Assembly: GCA_027579435.1 (NCBI GenBank)
Contig: JANBPK010000709.1
Span: forward strand, 359,938 to 423,937
Source of the DNA: Candolleomyces eurysporus
Lineage: Eukaryota > Basidiomycota > Agaricomycetes > Agaricales > Psathyrellaceae
Length of the DNA: 64,000 nucleotides
Direction: 5' to 3'
This document shows, piece by piece, positions 34,525 through 44,902 of this stretch (the first letter of the stretch is position 1; each line of letters opens with the position of its first letter). Made by a program: the position numbers and the translations under genes. The notes beneath the pieces were generated by a model that worked only from the letters and a program-made list of their open reading frames with translations, did no database searches and was not told the DNA's origin.

Positions 34525-36277
34525 ATGGCTTCGTCTTCTCCCTTTTATTCGCTCCTAAAGACCAATTACGTCCCTTCGGACGCAGAAATACGCGAAATTC
34601 GAATGCTCATTAGCAGGCGGCAGGCGGTCCTGGATGACATCGATCAACAAATGAACATCTTGGGGCGGCAGTCGTGGCAGTTGTTGGGGGACAAATTGGC
34701 TGAAATGGATTTTATCAGTGATCACTTGGCTCTATTGTCACCTATCAAAAGAGCCCCAGACGATATCCTGTCCTCCATCTTTGTCGCCGCTGTCGAGAAG
34801 CGGAGACGGAAGGGCCCCCAGGGACTCGTGTCATTCCGTCAAGCAATGACCCTCAGCCACGTTTGCAAGCGTTGGAGGGCGGTCTCCATCGGTACCAAAC
34901 GCCTATGGCGATATCTGGAGATCCATATCCCCGAGTATTCGCCCTATAGAGACGACTGGAGGGTTAAGCTTGGGAAGCTTGAATCGATGGTGAGGACATC
35001 AATCGCACGATCTGCAGGCTATCCGCTGTGCATAGAGGTCGAAGGCTGCATCAAAGGGTACGCCGTCTCCACGTGGAGCTCTGACATGGAAAGAGAATCC
35101 ATTAGGGAGGATCTGCGATGTTTGGAGGGCCTCGTGGAGGTCCTGCTGGAATCGACAGCGCGGTGGAGGGATATGCTGTTTCGGTTCACTCTCCCCTTAC
35201 TCGACACACCTCTCCGTCGATTAATCCTTGTCCAGCCCTCCGAAAACGCCATCCTGCGGAACATTGAGCTTGATTTTCACGTTGTACTCTCAGACTCTGA
35301 ACCAGACATGCTCCACGACCCGTTGGAGGTGTGGCAAACGAAATGGATGCATGGGGGACCGTCAATCCTCATGCACGATTCAATCCGCAAGCTCAACTTA
35401 AACTGGGTAATGCAAGATATCACGACCATGGCTGTTAATTGGCCCTCCCTCACCCACCTCGCATTTAGAGGATACCACCGCCTTGTGGCGTCTTCTCTCC
35501 ACTTTGGTCCTAATGAGGCACTCAAGTTACTCAAGCTATGCCCAAATCTGGTCACCTGCAGCATTCCGATGGAATCTACCCCTCCCGTTGTTGCTACCGA
35601 GTCCATCACGGTAGCCTTCCTCGAAGAACTCACTATCACCCCGCACTCATATGATATCCCCACCAATTTCGCCTCCTTCGCTCTCCTTCCGTCACTTTGC
35701 AAGTTAGCCATCAACGAAGGCTCCGGTCCTGAATGCATACCCCACGATTATGAGGAAAGCGGCGTCGCTCATTTCGTCGAGCGCTTCGGAAATCAACTCA
35801 CCGATGTAAAGTTGTACACCCCCACTCTCACTCCTACCGGTCTTGATCACTGTTTACGGTGCCTTACAAACGCCGTCCGTCTGGAACTTCATTCTAATCC
35901 ACCGAGTGGCCGTCATCGCAATCTTCCGGGCGCAGCAACTCTAAACCCTCAGATGTTTGCCAGAATCACGGGGCCTGAATACAAATCAGACACTGGTGGA
36001 CACCTGGTTGAGGTTCCGGTGCTACCAAAATTGGAGGTGATCGCGCTCAATTGTGGGCACTATGGTCGTGAAGAACTCGTTCTCGATGCCCTCGTGGATT
36101 TTGTGGCGGCAAGGAGAAGAGAGGGGGGNCGAATCAGGGATCGTGTGCCTACGGAAAGCGGAATTCGTCGTCTCAATCCCCGTACTCCTTCGCGATCCCC
36201 TGAAGTTACTTCGAGCTAAACACGTCAATTTGGATGGATTTTCTTTCAAGGGTTACGAGGTGTATTTGCTTGAATGA
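34525..36277 (+). CDS. F-box-like protein, type A copy 1
   Basis: Single-exon gene of about 583 codons. The ATG at 34525 encodes MASSSPFYSLLKTNYVPSDA. Residues 20-70 form a coiled coil (EIRMLISRRQAVLDDIDQQM). Residues about 80-140 are F-box-like, with PDDILSSIFVAAV, LSHVCKRWRAVSIGTKRLWR, the PxxxLxxIF...VCkrW...LW pattern that recruits Skp1 in SCF ubiquitin ligases. The C-terminal 400 residues are leucine-rich-repeat-like in rhythm, for example ITTMAVNWPSLTHLAFRGYH, LLKLCPNLVTCSIPMEST and RKLNLNWV, and would be the substrate-binding part by analogy. An N at 36129 after six G breaks the frame; a one-base shift restores an ending matching copy 2 (RAKHVNLDGFSFKGYEVYLL, stop at 36277). I infer it is intact. 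Ligase membership is family-based inference; the substrate is unknown. Confidence 0.8.
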
Positions 36278-36666
36278 GAAGGGATGTAGCTGTGTGGGAG
36301 CTGTTCTTTACAGTGATCTCTAATGTACTCTCTACCTCAGTTCGATGTAGTAGATGGCACACGAATGGGTCCGTGTCCAAAGGATCGAGGCTGATACAAG
36401 CACGTGCTGGCCGGATAGGTACCTGGCGCTACTAGATTTCACAGAGGCCCGGCGGCAAAGGCTATAGCTGACCCGAAGGATTCGTGTGTGAGAGTAGGCC
36501 CAGAGCCCGGAAGTCGGCGCATACACTCGAACCTCTGAAGATTGATACCTAAAGTGTGCCACATGACGTTGACATGTGAGCTTTGCTTATCGATGGCTTG
36601 ATGGGATTTCAGGAGGCATTCTTCAACGTGAACCACATCCTCAGCCCCACTCTTCTCAACGTAAAA
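36278..36666. other. Conserved 3' flank of type A copy 1
   Basis: The block around 36340-36440 (GATGTAGTAGATGGCACACG onwards) is repeated after type A copy 2 near 44965-45060. There it joins a USP5 fragment; here it continues into type C copy 1. No gene is called. Confidence 0.55.
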
Positions 36667-37935
36667 ATGAATCTCCCCTGTGGCACCGAGAACTTCAACA
36701 TTCACTACGTTCCTTCTGATGAAGAAATATTGGCCATACGTTACGCGGTTCACAAAGGCGAGGAGACCTTGAAGAAAATAGAAGGGAGGATGGAAGCGCT
36801 CAGGCAGGAGCTACGACAATTGGAGAAGCGCTGGGAAGCACAGAAGAGGGAAGTGAAAAAACACAAGAATCTACTTGCCCCCATCCAGCGAGTCAACGTC
36901 GACGTCCTTACGTCGATCTTTCTCTCAGTTCCCAATGTTGATCTGCAGATCTCAGCAAATCACCCAGCCGTAGTCATCAGTCACGTTTGCCAGCGCTGGC
37001 GTGAGGTGGCTCTGGCCACAAAACGACTCTGGCGTCATCTACACATTCAGCTTCCTGTCTATCCTCGGTCATCACCTAGCGATCGGGAGACCTGGAGGGT
37101 GGAGATTACCAAACTCGTCACAATGACGAAAGCGTGGATTTCACGCTCTGACGGCTGTCACCTTAGCGTCGAAGTCACCGAAAGCAATCCGCCACCCAGC
37201 CAACCGGAGGGTGCCTTTGTCACGGAGTGCATCGAGTTCAACGAACTCGTGAAGGTGTTATGTTCGTCGTCACCTCGATGGAAGGATTTATACTTGCGAT
37301 GTAACTTCCCTCTGGCACAGCTTCCCAACCTCCCCACCATGTGTCTTCTCACCGTTCCTCCCCAATCAACTCCAACGCTCACAACTGCCAAACTCCACTG
37401 TCGCATAGACCCACTCCAACGTGAACACCCGCTGAACGAACACATTGTGTCGATCACGAATATCTTGAGCGCACCGACATTGCGCTCATTGAGAATAGGT
37501 CGTCAATTCATATGTCACAATTTGATGCGCATACCCGTAGCATGGTCCAATTTGGAGCATTTGTTTTTTGATGGATACCACACCTCGTCTTCCCGTCGTT
37601 TCGACGCGGCGCAGGCCTTGGCATTGTTTGAAGAATGCCCGAACCTCGTTACTTGCTATCTCGCCCTCCAAAGAGAGGTCACCATACCGACAGGCCGTGC
37701 ACCCATACTACTTCAGAGACTCAGAGAGCTCGCGTTCCGCCCGCTGCCATTCCATCTTCCCAGAGGGTTCGCCCATTCTAAAGAATATGTATTGAAAGGG
37801 AGTGCGTGGAAAACATACGACAATGTGGTCTGCAACATTGGTTCGGAATCTGCCAACAACCTCTGTTTCTCAAATCTGCATGGCAGATTCCGGAGGACTT
37901 TGGTGGCCAACCGCTCAATGTTCCCGAGTTTTTGA
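36667..37935 (+). pseudogene. F-box-like gene, type C copy 1, 3' end replaced by repeat DNA
   Basis: The ATG at 36667 encodes MNLPCGTENFNIHYVPSDEE. A strong coiled coil follows (ETLKKIEGRMEALRQELRQL then EKRWEAQKREVKKHKN), then an F-box-like segment (VNVDVLTSIFLSVP, ISHVCQRWREVALATKRLWR) and repeat-like domains (MTKAWISRSDGCHLSVEV; LRSLRIGRQFICHNLMRIPV). Similarity to type C copy 3 holds to LPRGFA near 37773. The remaining frame to 37935 is translated from a tandem repeat inserted there (HSKEYVLKGSAWKTYDN), so the native C-terminal third is gone. The frame is otherwise open for 422 codons, and a truncated product could still be made. Type C differs from type A in its head but shares the F-box-like block. 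Confidence 0.7.
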
Positions 37936-38112
37936 CCGTTCCAAAAATATTTATAGAAAGGGAGTGCATGTAAAACATACAAGAATGTGGTCTGTAGCAT
38001 CAGTTTGGAGTCTGCCACCAATGTGTTTTTTTTTAAAATTTGCATGATGGCAGATTCTGGAGCACTTCGTCCAACTGCTCGACTTCCCTGATTTTCCGAC
38101 CGTTCCAAACTA
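37790..38112. repeat. Direct tandem repeat, two units of about 155 bp
   Basis: Unit 1 (about 37797-37955) and unit 2 (about 37956-38112) share AAGGGAGTGC, AAAACATAC, AATGTGGTCTG, GGA.TCTGCCA.CAA, TTTGCATG..GGCAGATTC and end with GACCGTTCCAAA followed by an AT-rich TTATAG. Identity is around 80-85%. They lie exactly where type C copy 1 loses similarity to its relatives, so they are part of, or flank, the insertion that truncated it. No coding capacity and no tRNA-like segment is seen. Confidence 0.75.
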
Positions 38113-39365
38113 GGATTATAGGTGATCCTGCGCAGGCAATACCCCTCTAAGAAAAGGGGCTTCCTACCGTTGAGGAGAAGGCCCTCTTGGGCTGACTAAG
38201 CAAGATGATCTCCCGCCTGAGGTGGCCTTCTCCCGAGCGAGTTCAGAATGGAGCAAATAGCAATCTGAACTCATCTCTGATGAGTGTCGGGCTTCTAATA
38301 GCGATTATACCAAGATCAACATCCCTGGAGCCTTCTCCCGAGCGTGATCTATCCTCTGAAGAAGGGTCATCAAAGGATTCAACGTCACAGTGGACGGCTA
38401 GTATCTATAATAATTGAGTTGAACAATTGAGTGGCTGACTGAACTGGTTGTCCGTTACCAATCCCCAGCTGGATATGTACCCACGTACCATTGTACCACA
38501 TCGCTATCCATCCCTCTCGCCTTCCCTTCTGAGTTCCGATCATCTCATGCAATTGAAGGCAGCGAGTCATGGCAGCGGTCATATAGCCAATGACTTGGAC
38601 GCGCTGTCAGCGATCACGGGCATTTGCCCAGAATGGATGCTGTTGTATGAAGGCTAAATTGTTCGTGGCCGCAAAGGAGAGTGCATTGAAGCTGCTAGTT
38701 TTGTATCCTCAAACCCACACAGGCGTTGATCCGTTTCACATCGTTTATAACTTCACTCAATGGGCTTTTCCATCCAACTAAGTGAGAGATCAATCATCAC
38801 TTTGGTTCACCCCGTGTGCCAGCACAGGAGGTTCGCATGATGACATCTCGTTGATCAGACATAATCTGAACTTCTAGTAGGAGAGACGACTCGCATCATC
38901 CACAGTTCGTCGCTGATCTAGGAACAGTGAATGTATGAACCCTGTCACAATCATCGCGACCTGGAATCTCAACCTAGATTCTATGAGTTGTTGATGAGTT
39001 GGATGGACCTGAACGCCCTCACAGCTTTGAAACAAACTGTCGGAGAGACAGTTCCATGATCAATCATATCTTATCCCAGCCTAACCGTTGCTGACAAAGA
39101 GCTGCTGCGTGGTTCTCAGACTCGCAAAAGAGAGCTCCTGGAGCTCCATGGCGGATCTTCTTTCTCCAATGCCGTTCTGGGCTTAACCTTTTTTTGGATG
39201 AAGCGCGGATGGTATCAAGATTTGGAACTCAGAGGCCTCGGGAGGGCTTGATCAGGACCAGGTTGGGGACCCTCCAACTAGTATAAATCGGCCTACCGAG
39301 AACCTCTATGCTCCTACCATAACAAGAACGCTGTATATCATCCCTCAGACCTGAGCACATCTTCT
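38113..39365. other. Repeat-like island without a supported gene
   Basis: Contains internally repeated short phrases, such as CCTTCTCCCGAGCG near 38227 and 38331, and palindromic AATTGAGTTGAACAATTGAG near 38411. It may hold remnants of a retroelement, but no reverse transcriptase or integrase frame is present. The last 90 bases hold a TATAAAT box (near 39281) for the small secreted protein. Confidence 0.4.
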
Positions 39366-39662
39366 ATGCAGGGCTTCAAGCCTACACTCTCTATTCCAGC
39401 GTTCATGATCAGCATGGTGCTCGTGACGATGGTCACCGCCGCACCCTTGGCATCAGTGCCTATGACGCGAGTAGCACTAGACGGTGGTGAGTGTGACTCG
39501 GACAATGTCAACTTTATTGTCTCGTTCATGTGCCTTCACTTTCCAAAGTCCCTTAACGTTTGCTCATTGCCTATTATGATAGCTCATGACCCCAACTTGG
39601 GGCCCGGAAGAGAAAGCCCAACCCTAGGTCGTCCCAGAATGTGGGTATGCAAATGCGAGTAG
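39366..39662 (+). CDS. Small predicted secreted peptide, 66 residues after splicing
   Basis: The ATG at 39366 lies about 85 bases after a TATAAAT element. Exon 1 encodes a hydrophobic leader (MQGFKPTLSIPAFMISMVLV then TMVTAAPLASVP) typical of a signal peptide, cleaved probably after TAA. Exon 1 ends at a GTGAGT donor near 39487, and an acceptor ending GATAG near 39582 gives exon 2, AHDPNLGPGRESPTLGRPRM then WVCKCE and TAG. The unspliced frame is also open to the same stop and would give 98 residues. Mature residues are few, with a C-terminal Cys-x-Cys. It resembles small secreted proteins of fungi in size only; no family is recognised. The position in a transposon-rich island is typical of such genes. 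Confidence 0.5.
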   Translation: MQGFKPTLSIPAFMISMVLVTMVTAAPLASVPMTRVALDGGECDSDNVNFIVSFMCLHFPKSLNVCSLPIMIAHDPNLGPGRESPTLGRPRMWVCKCE

Positions 39663-40140
39663 TAAACCTATTAATAGTACGCACCTCTGGAACTCGAGAT
39701 CATCAGGGGAGGGGTGGGAGAGCAGTGATCAGGGTCCAACTCAACTGATCACTGATGATCCTGGCTTCAGCAAGGCTTCCCCATGTCAGAAGTCTTCCTT
39801 TTATGTATAAAACATGACGATGTATTCAACGGCTATATCCCTCTTCCTCGGTTTCATGCAACCCTCCTGCTTCCAACAGCAGCACTTGGGTTTCGCCCTT
39901 CCCCTCGCGCAAGCGCGAGCACGCTGTAGGCGTGCATCGGTGAGCACAACTAAGAAGCATGAAGGGAGTATCAGTATGAGTAGCAGTAGGGAAGCATACA
40001 AATTACTGGGCACTATGGCGAACCCTCTTGGTCTCAAGCTGTTCATTGTTGCGTTCCCTTGACTGCCTGTCTGCTAACTGGATATATCCTATCTACTTCA
40101 CGATTGGATGTCAATTATAATAAGCAGCAGAGTCGGGAGC
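39663..40140. other. Intergenic with a doubtful short open frame
   Basis: An 82-codon plus-strand frame (39814-40062) begins MTMYSTAISLFLGFMQPSCF, 10 bases after a TATAAAA-like sequence, too close for a promoter. It is hydrophobic at first but Arg-rich afterwards. I do not call it a gene. Confidence 0.35.
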
Positions 40141-40381
40141 TACAGTCGTTTGCAAAATAAACTGCAGTCGTTTTTTTTTTCTTTCGAGCAAATTGTGACT
40201 GCTGTCAGCAACGGTCACACTGCCATATTTGGGTGGGGTGGTTGAAAAGGATTCTGAAATGGCATGGAGGATGGGTGGACGACGTTCCGGTCATGGTGGG
40301 AGGACAGCGGCAACAGTGACATCATGTCACAACTTGCCCGAAACAAAAAAGACACTGCAGTTTATTTTGCAACCGACTGTA
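40141..40381. mobile_element. MITE, family 1, copy 2, 241 bp with TA target duplication
   Basis: The left end TACAGTCGTTTGCAAAATAA and the right end (complement TACAGTCGGTTGCAAAATAA) form an inverted repeat of about 27 bases with one mismatch, bounded by TA on each side. The end sequence matches that of the copy at 16939-17222 for the first 13 bases. The interior again has a GGTCACAC...GGGTGG segment. No transposase is encoded. Confidence 0.85.
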
Positions 40382-40429
40382 ATGCTGAAGCAAGAAATAT
40401 GGGATGGCACTGCCACGCCACCTAGTGAG

Positions 40430-41085
40430 TACTGTACTAAGGTAGAACTCGTACATGCCCCACCAACGTCACGTGGCGTGACAATTGATGTGACATGCGC
40501 GTCCAAAACGGGAAGAGCGACCACAGATGAGACGATATCGGCTCCCCAAGCTACATTCAACGAAATCGGTTCCCAAGGAACTTTTTTAAATGTAAATGAG
40601 AAGCTATATACAAAAATTCAATGTAAAATAAGCAAATCTGAAGGATTAGTTCCCAAAATATGATAAGAAGACCTAAATATCAGCCTCATCAAGGTCTTTG
40701 TGCCAGGATGACGGCAAAACACGGTGACCTCAATACTTCTTGGCTTTGCATCTTTTGTGAAGTTCTCGAGGCGTGATTTGGCGAATTTCGAGAGTGGAGG
40801 CATCTTAATGACACGACGCGACGCGTTAGAAGGCTAGGAAAATTGTATTTTCGGAACTCGTCCTCCAAATCTGCATGGATTTGCGTCTAAATTGTAATTA
40901 TGCACTATTATACGTATTACTACAAACGCTTGGGGCCAGATTTTGCTCAAAAGCCTTCCTTATTTTCCTAGATAATTATCTTTACTTTTCGTGGCTTTTA
41001 CTGCCATATCGGGAGGTGTCACACGAGATCACGTGACATTGGTGGGCCATGTACGCATTCTACCTTACGGGTCTACTGTACTCCG
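40430..41085. mobile_element. MITE-like element, family 2, about 655 bp
   Basis: The left 75 bases (GTACTGTACTAAGGTAGAAC, GTACATG.CCCACCAACGTCA and CGTG) recur as a reverse complement at about 41015-41085 (complement GTACAGTAGACCCGTAAGGT). The arms share GTACATG, CCCACCAA.GTCACGTG and a GTGTGAC segment. The element lies 50 bases after the second family-1 MITE. The interior is AT-rich and contains one 61-codon minus-strand frame (40803-40618) with no recognised domain. A related single end appears at about 63785-64000, cut by the window edge. Confidence 0.7.
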
Positions 41086-41309
41086 GTATGATGAGAAATG
41101 TGGGATTAAATTATAGATGCTGAGGTAAGCGATAAGTTGGGGAGTTAACTAAAGACCCGCTGTTGGGATTTCCGTCGCCTTGTGCCTCTGACAACGACTT
41201 GGGCATTCTTTCCAATTTCCTGGTTTTTGATTTCGTTTCCGCCTGGCTCGCTCTTTCGCTAGGTTCATTTTTCCTTGCACGGTATAGCCCCAGTCTCCTT
41301 AACGCAACA

Positions 41310-42656
41310 ATGGATTTACCATCTCGCATCGAGCGCGTCAACTTTCGTTACGTTCCTTCCGACGAAGAAATACCGGCCATAAGCCACACGGTTCACAAAA
41401 GCGAGGAGACCTTGAAGAATATAGAAGGGAGGATTGAGGAGCTCAGGCAGGAGCTAAGACAACTGGAGAAGCGCTGGGAAGCACAGAAGAGGGAAGTGAA
41501 CAAACACAAGAACCTACCTGCCCCATCCAGCGAGTCGACGTCGACGTCCTTACGTCGATCTTTCTCTCAGTTCTCAATGTTGATAATCTGCGGATCTCAG
41601 CAAATTACACAGCCGTAGTCATCAGTCACGTTTGCCAGCGCTGGCGTGAAGTGGCTCTGGCCACAAAACAACTTTGGCGTCATCTACACATTCAGCTTCC
41701 TGTCTATCCTCGGTCATCATCTAGCAATCGGGATACCCGGAGGGTGGAGATTACCAAACTCGTCACAATGACGAAAGCGTGGATTTCACGCTCTGACGGC
41801 TGTCACCTTAGCGCCGAAGTCACCGACAGCAATTCGCCACCCCGCTAATTCCGGGCTGAGATTGATGCCTTTGTCATGGAGTGCAACGAGTTCAAGGAAT
41901 TTGTGCGGGTATAATGTTCATCTTCACCGCAGCGGAAGGATTTGTACTTGCGATGTCGCTTCCCTCAGGCACAGCCTCTCTACTTCCACGACATACGTCT
42001 TCTAACCGTTCCCCCCCCAATCAATTCCAACGCTCACAGCTGTCAAACTCCACTTTTGCATAAACCCAGCCAAACGTGAAAACCCGCTGAACGAAGACAT
42101 GGTGTCGGGCGCGACTATCTTCAGCGCACGAACATTGCTGTTACAACTACCCGTCAACTGGTCCGCAATCACCCATCTAAGTCTCTCAGCACAGAATCCC
42201 CACTTTTTTGCAAAACAAACGTGCAATATCGCGCGATCAAGTTTCCTTGCTTTGCCTCAAAGTCCGTGCAAGATGTGCCAATATCGAATATTGCGAGATT
42301 GCGACGCCGGTACTCCGGACGGAACCATGGCTTTTAAGGCTTGTAGACAGTCAAATCACCGAACGCAAACTCGCGAACCTCAAGTCATTGAAGATTCATA
42401 ACCTGTCTCAGGTTGCGGTGGAATTCGCAAATTGTCTTGAGCTCCCATCTCTCGAGGGCCTGGCTCTCATGGGCGAGGATGGTCGCCCTGACCCAGCAGC
42501 GACGGCTAAAAGGAGTTTAATGCAGTTTGCGACTAGATTCGGGTCACGGCTAAGAACTGCAGCCATCCATTGAATTGGCTTCACACAGGAGGAGCTCCAG
42601 GACTGTTTGACGAAGCTTCAGAATGTTTCGACTTCTTTTGTTGACTGCTGACCGGA
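41310..42656 (+). pseudogene. Chimeric pseudogene: type C head fused to type B tail
   Basis: The ATG at 41310 encodes MDLPSRIERVNFRYVPSDEE and a coiled coil (EELRQELRQLEKRWEAQKRE) clearly of type C. A one-base deletion in a C run (near 41524) shifts the frame, and further stops follow. Type C similarity (ALATKQLWRHLHIQLPVYPR; MTKAWISRSDGCHLSAEVTD) runs to near 42130. There, after the equivalent of SAPTL (SARTL), it switches within a few bases to type B sequence (LQLPVNWSAITHLSLSAQNP) and continues as type B through LSQVAVEFANCLELPSLEGL to the type B 3' tail (ELQDCLTKLQNVSTSFVDC). It is frameshifted and dead. This is a record of an illegitimate or unequal exchange between array members. Confidence 0.82.
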
Positions 42657-42739
42657 CCCTGAATTGTATTTTTTGAAGGACCGTTGCTACCGATCGTCGT
42701 TTGCGCACTCGTTCCCTTTGTGTTAGGTTGAGCTTGGAC

Positions 42740-42960
42740 TGTAGGATACTACAAGCGATATATTATGGACATTTATATTCAAAATAGCCTTTCTCCCCAA
42801 GTTTCACGAGTATGTTTCGAACGTCATGTCCCATCATTCTGGAACACTATCTCCGTCGTGTTCCCAGATTATCCTTTCTCTGCCATCGACCTTCACACTG
42901 GCAGCCTGTCCCCTTCTCGAAGCTTACTACTAATAGCTGTCTTACATACTTCTTCCTTTT
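42740..42960 (+). pseudogene. Fragment of a type B F-box gene N terminus
   Basis: The segment CATTCTGGAACACTATCTCC near 42834, with GTGTTCCCAGATTATCCTTT, matches type B codons for SFWNTISIVFPGYPF (46640-46700). Only about 70-100 bases are recognisable. It lies between the chimera and type A copy 2. Confidence 0.6.
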
Positions 42961-43153
42961 TCTTAGTTTGAGTTTGGACTCTATAAAGTTGCAAGTAATA
43001 TGTCTTGGGAGCATTTTAATATAGCCGCTGCCTCCAAGTTCTGGCAAAGATAAGATAACGTTCGGGCCATCAGGTGCCAGCGCCTCCAGATCCGGATTCA
43101 TCGATGCGTCGGGACCTATTGCTCCTTCTACCTCTCCCTCACTATTGCGACCA

Positions 43154-44902
43154 ATGTCTTTATCTTCTCCTTTTCATTCACACTTGAAGACCAATTACGT
43201 CCCTTCGGATGTAGAAATACCCGAAATTCGAGCGTTCATTAGCACGCGGCAGGCGGCGCTGGATGAAATCGATCAACAAATCAAGGACTTGGAGCTGCAG
43301 CCGGAGGACTTGGAGGGGCGCAGAAGGGCTGAATTAGAGTTTATTGGCGATCACTTGGCTTTATTGTCGCCAATAAAAAGAGTCCCAGACGATATCCTAT
43401 CCTCCATCCTTGTCACTGCTGTTGAGGAGCGGACGCGGAGCCTCCAGGGGCTCGTGTCATTCCGTAAAGCAATGGCCTTCAGCCACGTTTGCACGCGTTG
43501 GAGGGAGGTCTCCATCGGTACCAAACCCCTATGGCGATATCTGGATATCCGTATCCCCAAGTATCCGCCCTATAAGGACGACTGGAGAGTTCAACTTGGG
43601 AGGCTGGAATCGATGGTGAGGACATCTATCGCACGATCTGCAGGCTATCCGCTGTGCATAGAGGTCGAAGGCTGCATCGATAGGTACGCGGTCTCCACGT
43701 GGAACTCTCCCATGGAGAAAGAATGCATGAGGGAGGAGCTGCGATATCTGGAGGGCCTCGTGGAGATCCTGCTGGAATCAAAAGCGCGGTGGAGGGAAGT
43801 GCTGTTTTGTTTCACTCTCCCCTTCGTCGACACACCTCTCCGTCGATTAATCCTCATCCAGCCCTCCAAAAACGCCATCCTGCAGAATGTGGAGCTCGAT
43901 TTTCACCTTGTACTCTCACACTCTGAACGAGAGATGCCCCACGACCCGTTGGAGATGTGGCAAACGGATTGGATGCATGGAGGACCATCAATTCTCATGC
44001 ACGATTCAATCCGCAAGCTCAACTTGAACTGGGTAATGCAAGATATCACGACCATGGCTGTTAATTGGCCCTCCCTCACCCACCTCGCATTTAGAGGGTA
44101 CCACGACATCGTGGCGTCTTCTCTCCACTTTGGTCCTAATGAGGCACTCAGGTTGCTCAAGTTATGCCCAAATCTGGTCACCTGCAGCATTCCGATGGAA
44201 TCTACCCCTCCTGTTGTTGCCACCAAGCCCATCACGGTAGCCTTCCTCGAGGAATTGTCTATCACCCCGCATTCATATGATATCCCCACCAATTTCGCCT
44301 CCCTCGTTATCCTCCCGTCACTTCGCAAGCTAGCCGTTAACGAAGGCTCGGGTCCCGATTGCATACCCCACGACCATGGCGAAAGCGGCATCGCTCATTT
44401 CCTCGAGCGCTTCGGAGATCAACTCACAGATGTGAAATTACACACTCCCACTTTTACTCCCACCGGTCTTGATCACTGTTTACGACACCTTACAAACGTC
44501 GTCCGTCTGGAACTTCATTCCGATCCACCATGTGGCTATTATTGCAATCTGCCGAACGCAGCAACCCTGACCCCTCAGGTGTTTGCCAATATTACGCCTG
44601 GGCACGAATCGCACCGTGGTGGGAACCTGGTTGAGGTTCCTGTGCTACCGATATTGGAGATAGTTGCACTCAGATGTGAATATCGATATCATTTTGATGA
44701 CCCCGTTCTCGATGCCCTCATAGATTTCGTGGCGGCAAGGAGAAGAGACGGGCGTGAACCAGGTATCGCGCGCCTACGGAAAGCGGAATTCGTCGTCTCG
44801 GTCCCCATACTCTTTCGTGATCCCTTGCAGTTACTTCGAGCCAAAGACGTAAATTTGGATGGATTTTCTTTCGAAGGTTACGAGTTGTATTTAGATGAAT
44901 AG
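43154..44902 (+). CDS. F-box-like protein, type A copy 2 (intact)
   Basis: Uninterrupted single-exon frame of 582 residues, the best preserved type A gene. It begins MSLSSPFHSHLKTNYVPSDV at 43154; a TTG-initiated extension to 43145 is not needed. A coiled coil follows (TRQAALDEIDQQIKDLELQP), then the F-box-like block (RVPDDILSSILVTAV, FSHVCTRWREVSIGTKPLWR). A long repeat-like region comes next (LVEILLESKARWREVLFCFT; DITTMAVNWPSLTHLAFRGY; LLKLCPNLVTCSIPMEST; ERFGDQLTDVKLHTPTFTPT; LDHCLRHLTNVVRLELHSD). The end is LVEVPVLPILEIVALRCEY and LRAKDVNLDGFSFEGYELYL. Probable Skp1-binding adaptor of an SCF ubiquitin ligase by family analogy; the target is unknown. Protein identity with copy 1 is high, around 80% by eye. 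Confidence 0.88.
   Translation: MSLSSPFHSHLKTNYVPSDVEIPEIRAFISTRQAALDEIDQQIKDLELQPEDLEGRRRAELEFIGDHLALLSPIKRVPDDILSSILVTAVEERTRSLQGLVSFRKAMAFSHVCTRWREVSIGTKPLWRYLDIRIPKYPPYKDDWRVQLGRLESMVRTSIARSAGYPLCIEVEGCIDRYAVSTWNSPMEKECMREELRYLEGLVEILLESKARWREVLFCFTLPFVDTPLRRLILIQPSKNAILQNVELDFHLVLSHSEREMPHDPLEMWQTDWMHGGPSILMHDSIRKLNLNWVMQDITTMAVNWPSLTHLAFRGYHDIVASSLHFGPNEALRLLKLCPNLVTCSIPMESTPPVVATKPITVAFLEELSITPHSYDIPTNFASLVILPSLRKLAVNEGSGPDCIPHDHGESGIAHFLERFGDQLTDVKLHTPTFTPTGLDHCLRHLTNVVRLELHSDPPCGYYCNLPNAATLTPQVFANITPGHESHRGGNLVEVPVLPILEIVALRCEYRYHFDDPVLDALIDFVAARRRDGREPGIARLRKAEFVVSVPILFRDPLQLLRAKDVNLDGFSFEGYELYLDE

Noticed and set aside
37713..38108. Minus-strand 131-codon open frame
   Set aside because: It is a translation of the tandem repeat in antisense, and its internal repetition simply reflects the DNA repeat.
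38113..39365. Possible LTR or retrotransposon remnant
   Set aside because: No paired LTR, primer-binding site, reverse transcriptase or integrase could be identified.
40618..40803. Minus-strand 61-codon frame inside the family-2 element
   Set aside because: Protein-like for its first 40 residues (SKFAKSRLENFTKDAKPR) but within a MITE and without a recognisable domain; not called as a gene.
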